The notes: generated by a model not told the origin, from the letters alone. DNA of 22,133 nt from Fidelibacterota bacterium SCGC AAA003-L08 (GCA_000405805.1 ASPJ01000008.1:1-22133), one strand, 5' to 3'. Numbered from the stretch's first letter, positions 1 to 7,313 are shown. Translations and numbers: made by a program.

Positions 1-332
1 ATTAATGTTGATATCAATTTTGGAGATACATTTATTTCCCCAAATTGTTTAGCAATAGGCTCTATTCTTTTTTCTGGATTATCAAGATATTTAGACCTTT
101 GGATATTTTCTGCATCTATTGGATACCAAATTTGCACAACTATTTTGCGTTTATCTAACAAGTCATCTGTAAAGTCCTCAGTTCTCGATTCATCTGTCCA
201 ATTATATATTCTTGTTCCAATTTTGTATTGACCACTTGGGGAAGGTAAATCTTTTAGTTTAATTACTTTTCTTGATATAAATGAACAACTATACAGCATC
301 AAGATACAAAGCATAATAATACAATATTTCAT
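1..332 (-). CDS. PAF-acetylhydrolase-like lipoprotein, 3' part cut by window edge
   Basis: Only the first 110 codons are in the window; the gene runs off the left edge. It starts at ATG 332-330. The N-terminus is a lipoprotein signal peptide with the lipobox LYSC at residues 13-16, so the mature protein should be membrane-anchored through Cys16. After it come DLPSPSGQYKIGT (residues 28-40), YNWTDESR (43-50) and VVQIWYP (65-71). This series is typical of the N-terminal part of platelet-activating-factor acetylhydrolase / plasma PAF-AH-like alpha/beta hydrolases, which cleave short or oxidised sn-2 acyl chains from phospholipids. The catalytic GxSxG, Asp and His lie beyond the window, so activity cannot be judged. 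It is the last visible gene of the minus-strand group and begins 32 bases after the PhoX-like gene. Some other alpha/beta hydrolase of the dienelactone hydrolase type is the main alternative. Confidence 0.75.
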   Translation of the reverse strand, partial: MKYCIIMLCILMLYSCSFISRKVIKLKDLPSPSGQYKIGTRIYNWTDESRTEDFTDDLLDKRKIVVQIWYPIDAENIQRSKYLDNPEKRIEPIAKQFGEINVSPKLISTL

Positions 333-364
333 TTTATCAAATGAGATATAAGTAGATTGAATCA

Positions 365-1735
365 TTAAATTTGGAAAGTTTCCCATGGGCCTTCAATTGC
401 AAGGGTCATTGTAGGAGAATAAATATTTACAAATAATATTTTTCCATCAGGAGAGAAATTTACTCCTGCAAATTCAGAAGTATTGAATGCATTCTCAGCA
501 ATAATATATGTATTCCCATTAGGTTTTACTCCAATCAATCTATCTACTCCTTTTCCATCCTCACATATAATAATATCTCCCCATGGTGAGATTGTAATAT
601 TATCACATTTTTTCATTAAAGCACTATTTGTTGATTCAAATAATAATTTGATTGAATGATTAGATATATTATACTTCCATATTTGACCAATTTTATTAGG
701 TCCTCCTGAAGTACATGTAAAGTACACTTCATCATTATCATACCACATGCCTTCAGGTCGTGCAAAAATCGAAGCTCCTTTATCCTTGCCTTTATATCTA
801 AGGTTATCTTTGTCTTGGTTAATATTGTCAATATCTATCCATTCAGCATAATATTGTTTCCCTTGTTTAATAGTTTGAGATTTCCAATTCCGAGTATCGT
901 TTGAATTTAAATTTCTTATAGCTATAGCTTGAAGTTTACCCGTTAATCCATATCTCTTTAGATTGTCAGGAATGTATCTATATATAAGTCCATCATCTCT
1001 ATCTTCAGTTTGATATGCAATATTTGTTTTTGGGTCTATAGCAACAGCTTCATGTCTAAATCTTCCCATTGCTTTCAGTGGAACAGCTTTATTTAATTTG
1101 ATATTTTCATTTGGTATTACCTCAAAATTATAACCATGATTTTTTTGAAGACCATTATCCCCTTTATTGTTCATAGTTTCCTCACAGCTAATCCATGTTC
1201 CCCATGGAGTTGGTCCACCAGAACAATTTACTAAAGTGCCAGCTAAACTAAGATATTCCTTATCTACTGTTTTAGTTTTCGGGTTATATACTATAGTTGT
1301 TGTTCCTCCAGAGCAGGGTTTCTTATTGTTTTTCCCTAAATCATAGATATTATTTTTATTTTTTGATATAAAATTTTTATGATCAATTAGAGGATTTAAT
1401 TGTAAGAGTTTACCTAATTTATGGAAATATCCTATTTCATGGTTTCTTATTAGTATAATTTTCCCATTTTTACCTTTAAAAGAGGCCATTCCATCAGCAT
1501 TATTAGGTACAGGTAAATCATCAGACATTATATTGCCTTTTTCAGATATTATATGATAACGGAATCCTTTTACTAGTTTCAAAACCCCTCTATTATCAGT
1601 TATTAAAGATACTTTATCAGACAGTACATTCAATCCTTTCTCTGCAGCTGAAAGCATATTATAAAAACCCATAAACCCCAATGATAGCAATGAAAATTGT
1701 TTAAGGAATGTTTTTCTAGATATTTTGTTTGTCAT
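365..1735 (-). CDS. PhoX-type (DUF839) phosphatase, exported
   Basis: A 456-aa protein of the PhoX/DUF839 family: secreted calcium- and iron-dependent alkaline phosphatases that release phosphate from phosphoesters. Family motifs are in order: DGMASF (81-86) and RNHE (97-100), NCSGGPTPWGTWISCEE (170-186), RHEAVAID (227-234), EDRDDGLIYRY (244-254), RPEGM (326-330), SPWGDIIICEDG (383-394) and FAGVNFSPDG (422-431). The N-terminus has SRKTFLK followed by a hydrophobic stretch, which resembles a twin-arginine signal with Arg-Lys in place of Arg-Arg, so Tat export is likely but not certain. At about 450 residues it matches the short DUF839 form rather than the roughly 650-residue PhoX of Vibrio or Pseudomonas. 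ATG at 1735-1733 lies 5 bases after the stop of the upstream PAP2 gene, so they are surely co-transcribed. No clear Shine-Dalgarno is visible. The family is certain; alkaline phosphatase activity is inferred. Confidence 0.88.
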   Translation of the reverse strand: MTNKISRKTFLKQFSLLSLGFMGFYNMLSAAEKGLNVLSDKVSLITDNRGVLKLVKGFRYHIISEKGNIMSDDLPVPNNADGMASFKGKNGKIILIRNHEIGYFHKLGKLLQLNPLIDHKNFISKNKNNIYDLGKNNKKPCSGGTTTIVYNPKTKTVDKEYLSLAGTLVNCSGGPTPWGTWISCEETMNNKGDNGLQKNHGYNFEVIPNENIKLNKAVPLKAMGRFRHEAVAIDPKTNIAYQTEDRDDGLIYRYIPDNLKRYGLTGKLQAIAIRNLNSNDTRNWKSQTIKQGKQYYAEWIDIDNINQDKDNLRYKGKDKGASIFARPEGMWYDNDEVYFTCTSGGPNKIGQIWKYNISNHSIKLLFESTNSALMKKCDNITISPWGDIIICEDGKGVDRLIGVKPNGNTYIIAENAFNTSEFAGVNFSPDGKILFVNIYSPTMTLAIEGPWETFQI

Positions 1736-1740
1736 AATAT

Positions 1741-3111
1741 TTATTTTAAATAATAGGTAAGGTTTAAACCTATTGTATCAAAATTAGCATAAGGTTCTAT
1801 TATATAGTTTATTTGACTAGATTCAATATTTTTTTTACCATTATTAACAGCAATTTTCCCTAAAGAATAACCCATTGCAATAGATAATGGATAATCACTA
1901 GCCCAGTGAACTCCATTATTCATCATTTGTATTGATAATAAAGTCATTAACGTATAACCAATAGGTTTAATTATTGGATATTCGGGGTAGTTTTCTGTAA
2001 TTACAGTCAATGTACTCATGAATGCTGCCAAGTGTCCTGATGGAAAAGCATCATAAGATGATACGTATTTATGATATTCAATTTGATTAGGGAAAAAATC
2101 CCATCGATCATTAACATCTATATTCCCGGCATTCCATTCATTAGTAGAATGACTATCCCAATCAATAGATTTAAAAGGGCTTGTTCTTCCTGTAATATGC
2201 TTGATTAGTTGAGTAAGAAACCCCGCTGATACTAGTCCCTGGAGTATTTGGTTAGATGTTTGGAGTGCACGATTATTGTTTTTTATTTTCCCAAAACAAT
2301 AGAAAGACATACTAATACTAACCTGCGTCCATCCATCGCCAATAAAATATAATGCAGATCCAAGATCTCCAGGCACTCTAATAGGTTGTCCAAATGGTTC
2401 GGCTATTGTTTTCATATTATCAGTATAAGAAATATTAAAGGTATCATACATAAACCGGGATTTCTTTATTAGATCTTCATCAAAGTATATTAATATTCCA
2501 GTGATTAATGATAATCCAATAAATTCTCGGAAGTATTTTTTATTGAAAACAATTTTTTTATATTGATTTAAATCATGGGGGAGAGATGTTATGTATGAAA
2601 AACGCTTTGGTTTTCCATATTGATAGTCATTAAATACTTGATAATCATTATTATTATTATATAATTGATTATTAGATAATGTGTGCTGAGTAATTTCTGA
2701 AGATTCAAGTAGAACATCTAATAATTCAATAGTAATCATTCCAACCATTCCCTTAGGATAAGGGATTTGTTCTGATAGATTTGCATTATAAAAAATATCT
2801 TCTGATTGATCATAAATTTTAAATACAGGTAATTCTCCTGATTTAATATAACCTCTAGAGTAATTAGACCCATCATCTCCCATTACAGGTATATCTGTAT
2901 ATGGACCAGCCCATTTTCGTGCTCCAATACATAAACCATTATGATATGCAACAATCCAGTCTACTCCTTCTTCAAGGGGTTCTCCATATATATTTGCATC
3001 TACAATAAAATAAAATGCCTGTATAGTTGATTGATTAAATTCGAATTTTGAATTGATATCATTTGCAATAGTAATACTTATAATGATAATTATAAATAAT
3101 TTAATTTTCAT
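1741..3111 (-). CDS. PAP2-family phosphatase with novel N-terminal exported domain
   Basis: 456 aa from ATG 3111; an in-frame TTG at 3120 would add three residues. A signal-like hydrophobic N-terminus is followed by an extra domain of about 90 residues (roughly 20-112), which includes DWIVAYHNGLCIGARKW and DIPVMGDDGSNYSRGYI. Three more copies of that domain occur in the T9SS protein at 4363-6342. The C-terminal half (about 195-425) is a multi-pass PAP2 / phosphatidic acid phosphatase domain, which hydrolyses lipid phosphates or pyrophosphates on the outer face of the inner membrane. Motif 1 is KHITGRTSP (304-312), motif 2 FPSGH (356-360) and motif 3 NNGVHWASD (398-406). The motif 2 and 3 histidines and the motif 3 aspartate are kept, but the canonical arginines of KX6RP and SRX5HX3D are Ser311 and Met396. 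The start overlaps the upstream SRPBCC gene by 11 bases. Substrate unknown; the domain fusion looks genuine because frame and spacing are clean. Confidence 0.85.
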   Translation of the reverse strand: MKIKLFIIIIISITIANDINSKFEFNQSTIQAFYFIVDANIYGEPLEEGVDWIVAYHNGLCIGARKWAGPYTDIPVMGDDGSNYSRGYIKSGELPVFKIYDQSEDIFYNANLSEQIPYPKGMVGMITIELLDVLLESSEITQHTLSNNQLYNNNNDYQVFNDYQYGKPKRFSYITSLPHDLNQYKKIVFNKKYFREFIGLSLITGILIYFDEDLIKKSRFMYDTFNISYTDNMKTIAEPFGQPIRVPGDLGSALYFIGDGWTQVSISMSFYCFGKIKNNNRALQTSNQILQGLVSAGFLTQLIKHITGRTSPFKSIDWDSHSTNEWNAGNIDVNDRWDFFPNQIEYHKYVSSYDAFPSGHLAAFMSTLTVITENYPEYPIIKPIGYTLMTLLSIQMMNNGVHWASDYPLSIAMGYSLGKIAVNNGKKNIESSQINYIIEPYANFDTIGLNLTYYLK

Positions 3112-3709
3112 TATTTTCAACCCATTTTTTTAAATTTTTTACAGTTTCAGGAAGAGAAATTCTTGTCATTATATCAATAATCCATTCGAATCCATACGGA
3201 ATGTATCCAGGGTCAGTATATACTTGATATTTAACCAAAGTTTTATTACCAGATTCACCATAAGGTTCTAAATACCATTGTCCCCAGGTTTCCTTTATAG
3301 AATTTTTTTCCCATGGAACTGTTTCCCAAAATAGCCAAGCAGGTGCTGATTTTTGAATTTCAATTCTATATTGATATTTAATATTCATAGGCAATATGAT
3401 ATTAAAAATATACTCAGATGGATTAATCTGTTCTGCATAATCAAAGCGCGGCATAAATTTTGGATAATCATTAAAATTTTCAACTGCACTAAAAACTTCA
3501 ACAATAGGTGCATTTACAATACCATACACTTGATAATGTTCTCCATCTCCAGGATTCATTTCTTTATGAAAATCAGTTTTGATGGTAACTACTTTACCTT
3601 TATCTAATTTTTGTATAATAGATTTATCTAATTCAAATATAGCCAAAGGAGGGCTTTCAGCATACCCAAACAGAATAGTTGATAATATATAACAGTAAAT
3701 TAATCGCAA
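3101..3709 (-). CDS. Exported START/SRPBCC-like (polyketide cyclase/COQ10-type) protein
   Basis: A 202-aa protein with a short signal peptide (about residues 1-17, ending near GYAES) and an SRPBCC-type hydrophobic-pocket fold. The typical N-terminal signature is APIVEVFSAVENFNDYPKFMP (roughly 67-87), followed by strands rich in aromatic residues and a long C-terminal helix (LPETVKNLKKWVE). Such proteins bind lipids or aromatic ligands; here export suggests an envelope lipid or hydrophobic ligand, which is inference. The frame opens at TTG 3709-3707: an in-frame stop lies just upstream and no ATG precedes the signal peptide, so TTG is the likely start. There is no visible Shine-Dalgarno. It is first in the minus-strand group and its end overlaps the PAP2 start, pointing to translational coupling. 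Confidence 0.75.
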   Translation of the reverse strand: MRLIYCYILSTILFGYAESPPLAIFELDKSIIQKLDKGKVVTIKTDFHKEMNPGDGEHYQVYGIVNAPIVEVFSAVENFNDYPKFMPRFDYAEQINPSEYIFNIILPMNIKYQYRIEIQKSAPAWLFWETVPWEKNSIKETWGQWYLEPYGESGNKTLVKYQVYTDPGYIPYGFEWIIDIMTRISLPETVKNLKKWVENNEN

Positions 3710-3735
3710 TAGTTAAATGGATTTTCATTAAATTT

Positions 3736-3747
3736 ATTATAATTATA
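3736..3747 (-). promoter_or_regulatory. Possible -10 boxes in the 37-bp divergent gap
   Basis: The gap between the divergent genes (3710-3746) is only 37 bases. Read on the minus strand it holds two overlapping TATAAT hexamers (3741-3736 and 3747-3742), well placed to start transcription about 20 bases before the TTG of the SRPBCC gene. A plus-strand TATAAT at 3738-3743 sits too close to ATG 3747 for a normal leader. AT-rich DNA gives such hexamers by chance, so this is tentative. Confidence 0.3.
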
Positions 3748-4271
3748 TGAAAATGAAAAATGTAATATTAATTATACTATCAATATCATTAGGATTATCT
3801 CAATGTGATGGATTTAATTGGCACCATGATATTCATATTAATGATTGTAGTCAGAAAGATATTCAAGTCTTGAATCAATTTATAAAAAATAGTCAGTCCA
3901 ATCTTAATTTTGATATGGATGTTAATCTTAATACTATAATAGAACCTTTGGAGCTGGGTTGGCAATTATGGGAAGAAGGTAGATTAATTCATTGGATTTG
4001 TGATGATGTTCCTTCTCCTTTTTACCTTTATAATTACAACTGTCAATTAAATGGAGAAATTCCTGATAATATTAATCAATTGGATGCAGTTGTCAAGCTC
4101 CATATTCACAACAACAACTTACATGGAATAATTCCAAATTCAATATGCGATTTAGATATATCAAAGGCAAGTGATTATTGGTTTAAAATGGATTACAATT
4201 ATCTTTGTCCACCATATCCAGATTGCATAAAATTATGGAATGTAAATCAGAATCAATCAAAATGTGAATAA
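3747..4271 (+). CDS. Secreted leucine-rich-repeat protein
   Basis: A 174-aa exported protein. Residues 1-19 form a signal peptide (MKMKNVILIILSISLGLSQ). Cys20 follows Gln, so it is not a standard lipobox. The middle contains LGWQLWEEGRL (70-80) followed by about one and a half plant-type LRRs with the LxGxIP pattern: LNGEIPDNINQL (101-112) and LHGIIPNSICDL (125-136). The C-terminus carries YNYLCPPYPDCI (150-161) and a final Cys173. The cap-repeat-cap arrangement, with paired cysteines near both ends, fits a small disulfide-stabilised LRR domain used for protein or glycan binding at the surface; the partner is unknown. The window suggests it is read together with the modular surface protein that begins 91 bases downstream. 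It has fewer repeats than typical LRR proteins and could be a remnant of a longer array. Confidence 0.72.
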   Translation: MKMKNVILIILSISLGLSQCDGFNWHHDIHINDCSQKDIQVLNQFIKNSQSNLNFDMDVNLNTIIEPLELGWQLWEEGRLIHWICDDVPSPFYLYNYNCQLNGEIPDNINQLDAVVKLHIHNNNLHGIIPNSICDLDISKASDYWFKMDYNYLCPPYPDCIKLWNVNQNQSKCE

Positions 4272-4362
4272 TATTAGTAGATTTCTATGTGATATGTATC
4301 ATGTACTTTACCTTGGTTTGTTATTAACATATGCATAAATTCTCATCGTCTTTTCAGGATGC

Positions 4363-6342
4363 ATGTTAATAAAAATGGAGTGTAGTACATTGATTTATAA
4401 AAAATATGGTTATTTCTTCTTTTTCATCAGTTCAATACTATTTTGCCAGACTCCGGCATTATTTGAGCATGAGCAATCTACTTTGCAAGCATTTTATTTT
4501 TTTGATAATGTATATATTGATGGAGAGAATATATCGACAGATGATTGGGTAGGCGCATTTAAAGGTGATATATGTGTTGGTTCACGACAATGGGATACTT
4601 CTTTATGCGGAGGTGGAGTATGTGATATTCCAGCTATGGGGGATGACGGATCTGATTATACCAATGGATATATGACACCTGGAGATATTCCAACATTTAA
4701 GGTTTATGATTCATCTGAAGATATATATTATAATGCAGTATCTAATATAGAAATATGTGATTGGACAAATTTTGAATTTTGCAGTCTAGATATACTATCC
4801 GTTGATTCAACCGATCCAGGAATACCAGAATTATTTAACTTTAATATATCTACACTATCTGCATATTATTATTTTTATAATGCATTTGATATTTATGGTG
4901 TCAACCTAAATTCAGATGATTGGGTAGCAGCATTTAATGGCAATGTATGTGTAGGTGCACGTCAATGGGATATATCAGCATGTGGAGGAGGAATTTGCGA
5001 TGTGCCTGTAATGGGAAATGATGGATCTGATTATTCAGTAGGATATATAGAATTAGGAGGAATCCCTTCATTTAAAATTTATGATGCATCCGAAAATACA
5101 TATTATGACGCTGTTCCTTCAGAAAATTATTCATGGACAAACTTTGATTTTAATATGATTGATTCTATTAATGCTGTAGAATACGTTGAATTATTAATTC
5201 CATTGCATTATGAGAATAATCTAATAAGTTTTTATACTCTTCCTGATAACCCTGATGTTTCAAGTGTTATTGCTGATATAAGTGACAATTTGGCTGGTAT
5301 AGTTGGAGAATCTTTTTCTTCTCAGAATAATAATGGTGTATGGGAAGGCAGTTTAATTAATTTTGATACCTATAGTGGTTATTGGTTGAGGATGACTAGT
5401 GAATCAGATATTTTGTTGGTAACTGGTCCGCCTCCAAATCCCAATAAAATCTACGAGTTACATTCGGGATTAAACCTAATTTCATTTCCTACTAGTGGAT
5501 CAGTTTCTATTCCGGATGGCATAGATGATAGTATTGAAGATGAAATTCCATTTGTAATTGGAGAAAGTAAAGCTGCAGCACAGTTAAATGGCCAATGGGT
5601 TGGCAGCCTAACAGAATTTGAAGGAGGCAAAGGATATTGGATTAATTCAAATATTGCTTTAGACTTTCAGTATAATCTTCAAAACTTATCATTATCTAGA
5701 ACAGTTAATTCAAATTTCATTAACAACCAATTTTCTTTTAATCAATCCCAGTCTCAATCTTTTTATTTTATGACACTTGATGACTTATCTACCTTAGAGC
5801 TTAATATTGGAGACTGGATAGTAGCCTATAATGATAACCTCATTGTTGGCGCTCGACAATGGAATGGAAATATCATTGATGTTCCTGTAATGGGATATGA
5901 TGGTTCTGAAAATACTATTGGATATTGTAATAGCAATGATACTCCAAGCTTCAAGGTTTATTCATTAGCTAATAATGAATTATCAGATATTACATCTGAC
6001 TACATTCCAAGCTTTACCCCAAATTCAATAGTATATCTAGAAGAACTAAAAGGTCAAATAGCAGATGAGATTATTCCGTCTAACTACAATATAATCTCAG
6101 CATACCCGAATCCATTTAATCCAGAAACCACTATTCAATTTTCTGTTCCATATGATTCAGAAGTATCTATTGTGATTTATGATTTATATGGTAAAAAAAT
6201 TGAATCACTTGTAAATGCAAACTATCAACCTGGATATTATAATATTATTTGGGATGCAAGTCAATATAGTAGTGGTATATATTTTGTTAATATGAGTACT
6301 AAAAATTTTATAACTACACAAAAAATAATTTTAGTTAAATAA
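4363..6342 (+). CDS. Modular surface protein with T9SS C-terminal sorting domain
   Basis: 659 aa from ATG 4363; an in-frame ATG at 4375 is equally possible, and the AGGA at 4356-4359 is not well spaced for either. Residues 1-28 are a signal peptide (FFFFISSILFC). The layout is A1 (about 34-125), A2 (157-250), B1 (275-354), B2 (361-435), A3 (456-536) and a sorting domain (577-659). The A modules share DDWVGAFKGDICVGSRQW-like and VPVMGxDGS motifs with the N-terminus of the PAP2 gene on the other strand. The B modules share a (N)NLISF opening, a VxGES centre and a G.YW close. The end has YPNPFNPETTIQFSVP (581-596) and ASQYSSGIYFV, the type A Por secretion-tail pattern, so the protein should cross the outer membrane by T9SS and be anchored or released there. 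No catalytic motif was found; a binding or structural role is the best inference. Confidence 0.85.
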   Translation: MLIKMECSTLIYKKYGYFFFFISSILFCQTPALFEHEQSTLQAFYFFDNVYIDGENISTDDWVGAFKGDICVGSRQWDTSLCGGGVCDIPAMGDDGSDYTNGYMTPGDIPTFKVYDSSEDIYYNAVSNIEICDWTNFEFCSLDILSVDSTDPGIPELFNFNISTLSAYYYFYNAFDIYGVNLNSDDWVAAFNGNVCVGARQWDISACGGGICDVPVMGNDGSDYSVGYIELGGIPSFKIYDASENTYYDAVPSENYSWTNFDFNMIDSINAVEYVELLIPLHYENNLISFYTLPDNPDVSSVIADISDNLAGIVGESFSSQNNNGVWEGSLINFDTYSGYWLRMTSESDILLVTGPPPNPNKIYELHSGLNLISFPTSGSVSIPDGIDDSIEDEIPFVIGESKAAAQLNGQWVGSLTEFEGGKGYWINSNIALDFQYNLQNLSLSRTVNSNFINNQFSFNQSQSQSFYFMTLDDLSTLELNIGDWIVAYNDNLIVGARQWNGNIIDVPVMGYDGSENTIGYCNSNDTPSFKVYSLANNELSDITSDYIPSFTPNSIVYLEELKGQIADEIIPSNYNIISAYPNPFNPETTIQFSVPYDSEVSIVIYDLYGKKIESLVNANYQPGYYNIIWDASQYSSGIYFVNMSTKNFITTQKIILVK

Positions 6343-6405
6343 AACACTTACCAAAAAATTAATAATCAATATTTTCTGACCATCTATTTCTTAATATGAG
6401 TAATT

Positions 6406-6443
6406 AGTGTTTCATATCACAACACTCTTAATTATTCTATAAT
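6406..6443 (+). promoter_or_regulatory. Putative promoter with inverted repeat upstream of the 95-aa gene
   Basis: A consensus -10 hexamer TATAAT is at 6438-6443, 31 bases before the ATG at 6475. Just upstream is an inverted repeat with 6-bp arms, AGTGTT (6406-6411) and AACACT (6421-6426), around a 9-base centre. It overlaps where a -35 element would lie, but no good -35 is seen. It has no T-run, so it is unlikely to terminate the preceding gene. An operator is possible. The rest of the 6343-6474 gap shows nothing else. Confidence 0.35.
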
Positions 6444-6474
6444 AATTTTATATAGAATTTTGAAGGAAGTAATT

Positions 6475-6762
6475 ATGATTAATAATAATATGAATAAAAT
6501 AATAGATGAGATTGAAGATACTGAATGTATGACAGAAATGTGCAAACAAAAACCTCATTTAATATTGAGGACTCAATGTGGTATAGGCAAATATGTCTTT
6601 AAGAATTTTTGTTATAGAAATAATCAGTTTGTTTTAGAATTTAAATTAGTTAAAGATTCCAATTATCAAGATTCAGATAAAATTTTTTATAATATAGGAG
6701 AGGTCTGTTATTTGACGGCAAATCAATATCTATATGCTTATGAATATCAAGCGGTCGCTTAA
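6475..6762 (+). CDS. Conserved-looking 95-aa orphan protein, cysteine-containing
   Basis: I do not recognise this family. The start is ATG 6475, supported by the best Shine-Dalgarno in the window (AAGGAAG at 6463-6469, 5-base spacer); a TTG at 6460 in the same frame is not needed. The 95-residue product has no signal peptide or membrane segment. An acidic N-terminal helix-like part (NKIIDEIEDTECMTEM) is followed by alternating polar and hydrophobic stretches that suggest a small beta-rich domain (residues about 30-95). It has five cysteines: 18, 23, 35, 47 and 78. It stands alone between its own promoter-like sequence and a strong terminator, with a structured RNA segment immediately after the stop. 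The clear ribosome binding site and single-gene unit suggest strong or regulated expression. Cysteine-based metal or redox function is possible but unsupported. Confidence 0.65.
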   Translation: MINNNMNKIIDEIEDTECMTEMCKQKPHLILRTQCGIGKYVFKNFCYRNNQFVLEFKLVKDSNYQDSDKIFYNIGEVCYLTANQYLYAYEYQAVA

Positions 6763-6766
6763 CATT

Positions 6767-6811
6767 ACATAGCTTAACACCTTGGAAGAGGTTGATCAAC
6801 TTAAGTTATGT
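6767..6811 (+). ncRNA. Structured RNA element between the orphan gene and its terminator
   Basis: ACATAGCTTAA (6767-6777) can pair with TTAAGTTATGT (6801-6811) in an 11-bp helix containing one G-U pair. It encloses a small hairpin ACCT/AGGT (6779-6782 with 6789-6792, loop TGGAAG) and the self-complementary GTTGATCAAC (6791-6800). The terminator stem begins one base later. It may be a 3'-UTR element or the body of a small RNA processed from the transcript. No known RNA family is recognised. Confidence 0.4.
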
Positions 6812-6812
6812 G

Positions 6813-6842
6813 GCCCCACTTTAGTTAGTGGGGCTTTTTTTT
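6813..6842 (+). terminator. Strong intrinsic terminator
   Basis: A perfect 8-bp stem GCCCCACT (6813-6820) and AGTGGGGC (6827-6834) with loop TTAGTT is followed by eight T residues (6835-6842). The stem is very GC-rich for this genome. It ends the transcript of the 95-aa gene on the plus strand. Confidence 0.93.
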
Positions 6843-6853
6843 ATTATTAATTA

Positions 6854-6871
6854 TTAGTTAACTTTAACTAA
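6854..6871. promoter_or_regulatory. 18-bp palindrome just upstream of the YwqK-like gene
   Basis: TTAGTTAA and TTAACTAA form perfect 8-bp arms around a 2-base centre, 16 bases before ATG 6888. Size and position fit a repressor or activator operator, but the sequence is almost all A and T, so chance is a real possibility. Confidence 0.3.
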
Positions 6872-6887
6872 ATCATTTGATACCTTT

Positions 6888-7313
6888 ATGCTGAAAAACC
6901 AAAAATTATTTGTTATATGTATTATAATCTTTATTATTCAAAATTGTGGATTGATTGATTTATGGAAAAATAGAAATCATGAAATAAGGAAATCTCATTA
7001 TACTAATGGAACATTAGAATATGAATCATCTTATTTAAATAATAAATTAGATGGTCCGTCATATCATTACAATGTAGGTGGCATTCTTATATCATACGCT
7101 GAATATGTTAATGGGAGTCCACATGGAATATGGAAGATATTCTATGATTCAGGCAAATTGAAGTATACTTGCTCTTACTTCTATGCTCATAAGGATGGTG
7201 AAGAAAAATTTTATCATGAAAATGGTCAAATGCAATCATTAATTAAATATGAATATGGAAAGGTAATATCAGAAATAATAAGATGGGATGAGAATGGGGA
7301 ATTATTATATTGA
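6888..7313 (+). CDS. YwqK-like MORN-variant repeat protein, probably envelope-anchored
   Basis: A 141-aa protein. Residues 1-19 are a hydrophobic export signal ending at IIQNC; Cys20 is in a lipobox-like place, but Asn at -1 makes lipidation uncertain. The rest is a chain of about four and a half repeats of roughly 23 residues, each starting with NG or SG and ending with an aromatic pattern: [65 protein letters not shown]. These are the MORN-variant repeats of the YwqK family, often labelled antitoxin in databases, though in this phylum they are usually surface or periplasmic repeat proteins without a toxin partner. No toxin gene is next to it. Its stop overlaps the TTG start of the YyaL-like gene (TTGA at 7310-7313), so translation of the two is probably coupled. 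Confidence 0.72.
   Translation: MLKNQKLFVICIIIFIIQNCGLIDLWKNRNHEIRKSHYTNGTLEYESSYLNNKLDGPSYHYNVGGILISYAEYVNGSPHGIWKIFYDSGKLKYTCSYFYAHKDGEEKFYHENGQMQSLIKYEYGKVISEIIRWDENGELLY

Noticed and set aside
4272..4362. Inverted repeat TGATATGTATCA between the LRR gene and the T9SS gene as a terminator or operator
   Set aside because: Only 5-bp arms, no T-run and no promoter nearby; too short to support in this base composition. Nothing else is visible in this gap.
4363..6342. CRISPR-like or tandem DNA repeats from the three A modules
   Set aside because: The similarity is at protein level with diverged codons and long spacing; there is no nucleotide repeat array.
6767..6811. GGAAG loop suggesting an SRP RNA or other known RNA gene
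   Set aside because: The flanking helix and the asymmetric loop of SRP domain IV are missing, and the element directly follows a coding gene and leads into its terminator.
6888..7313. Toxin-antitoxin module suggested by the YwqK antitoxin label
   Set aside because: No small toxin gene is adjacent, and the protein has an export signal, unlike a cytoplasmic antitoxin.
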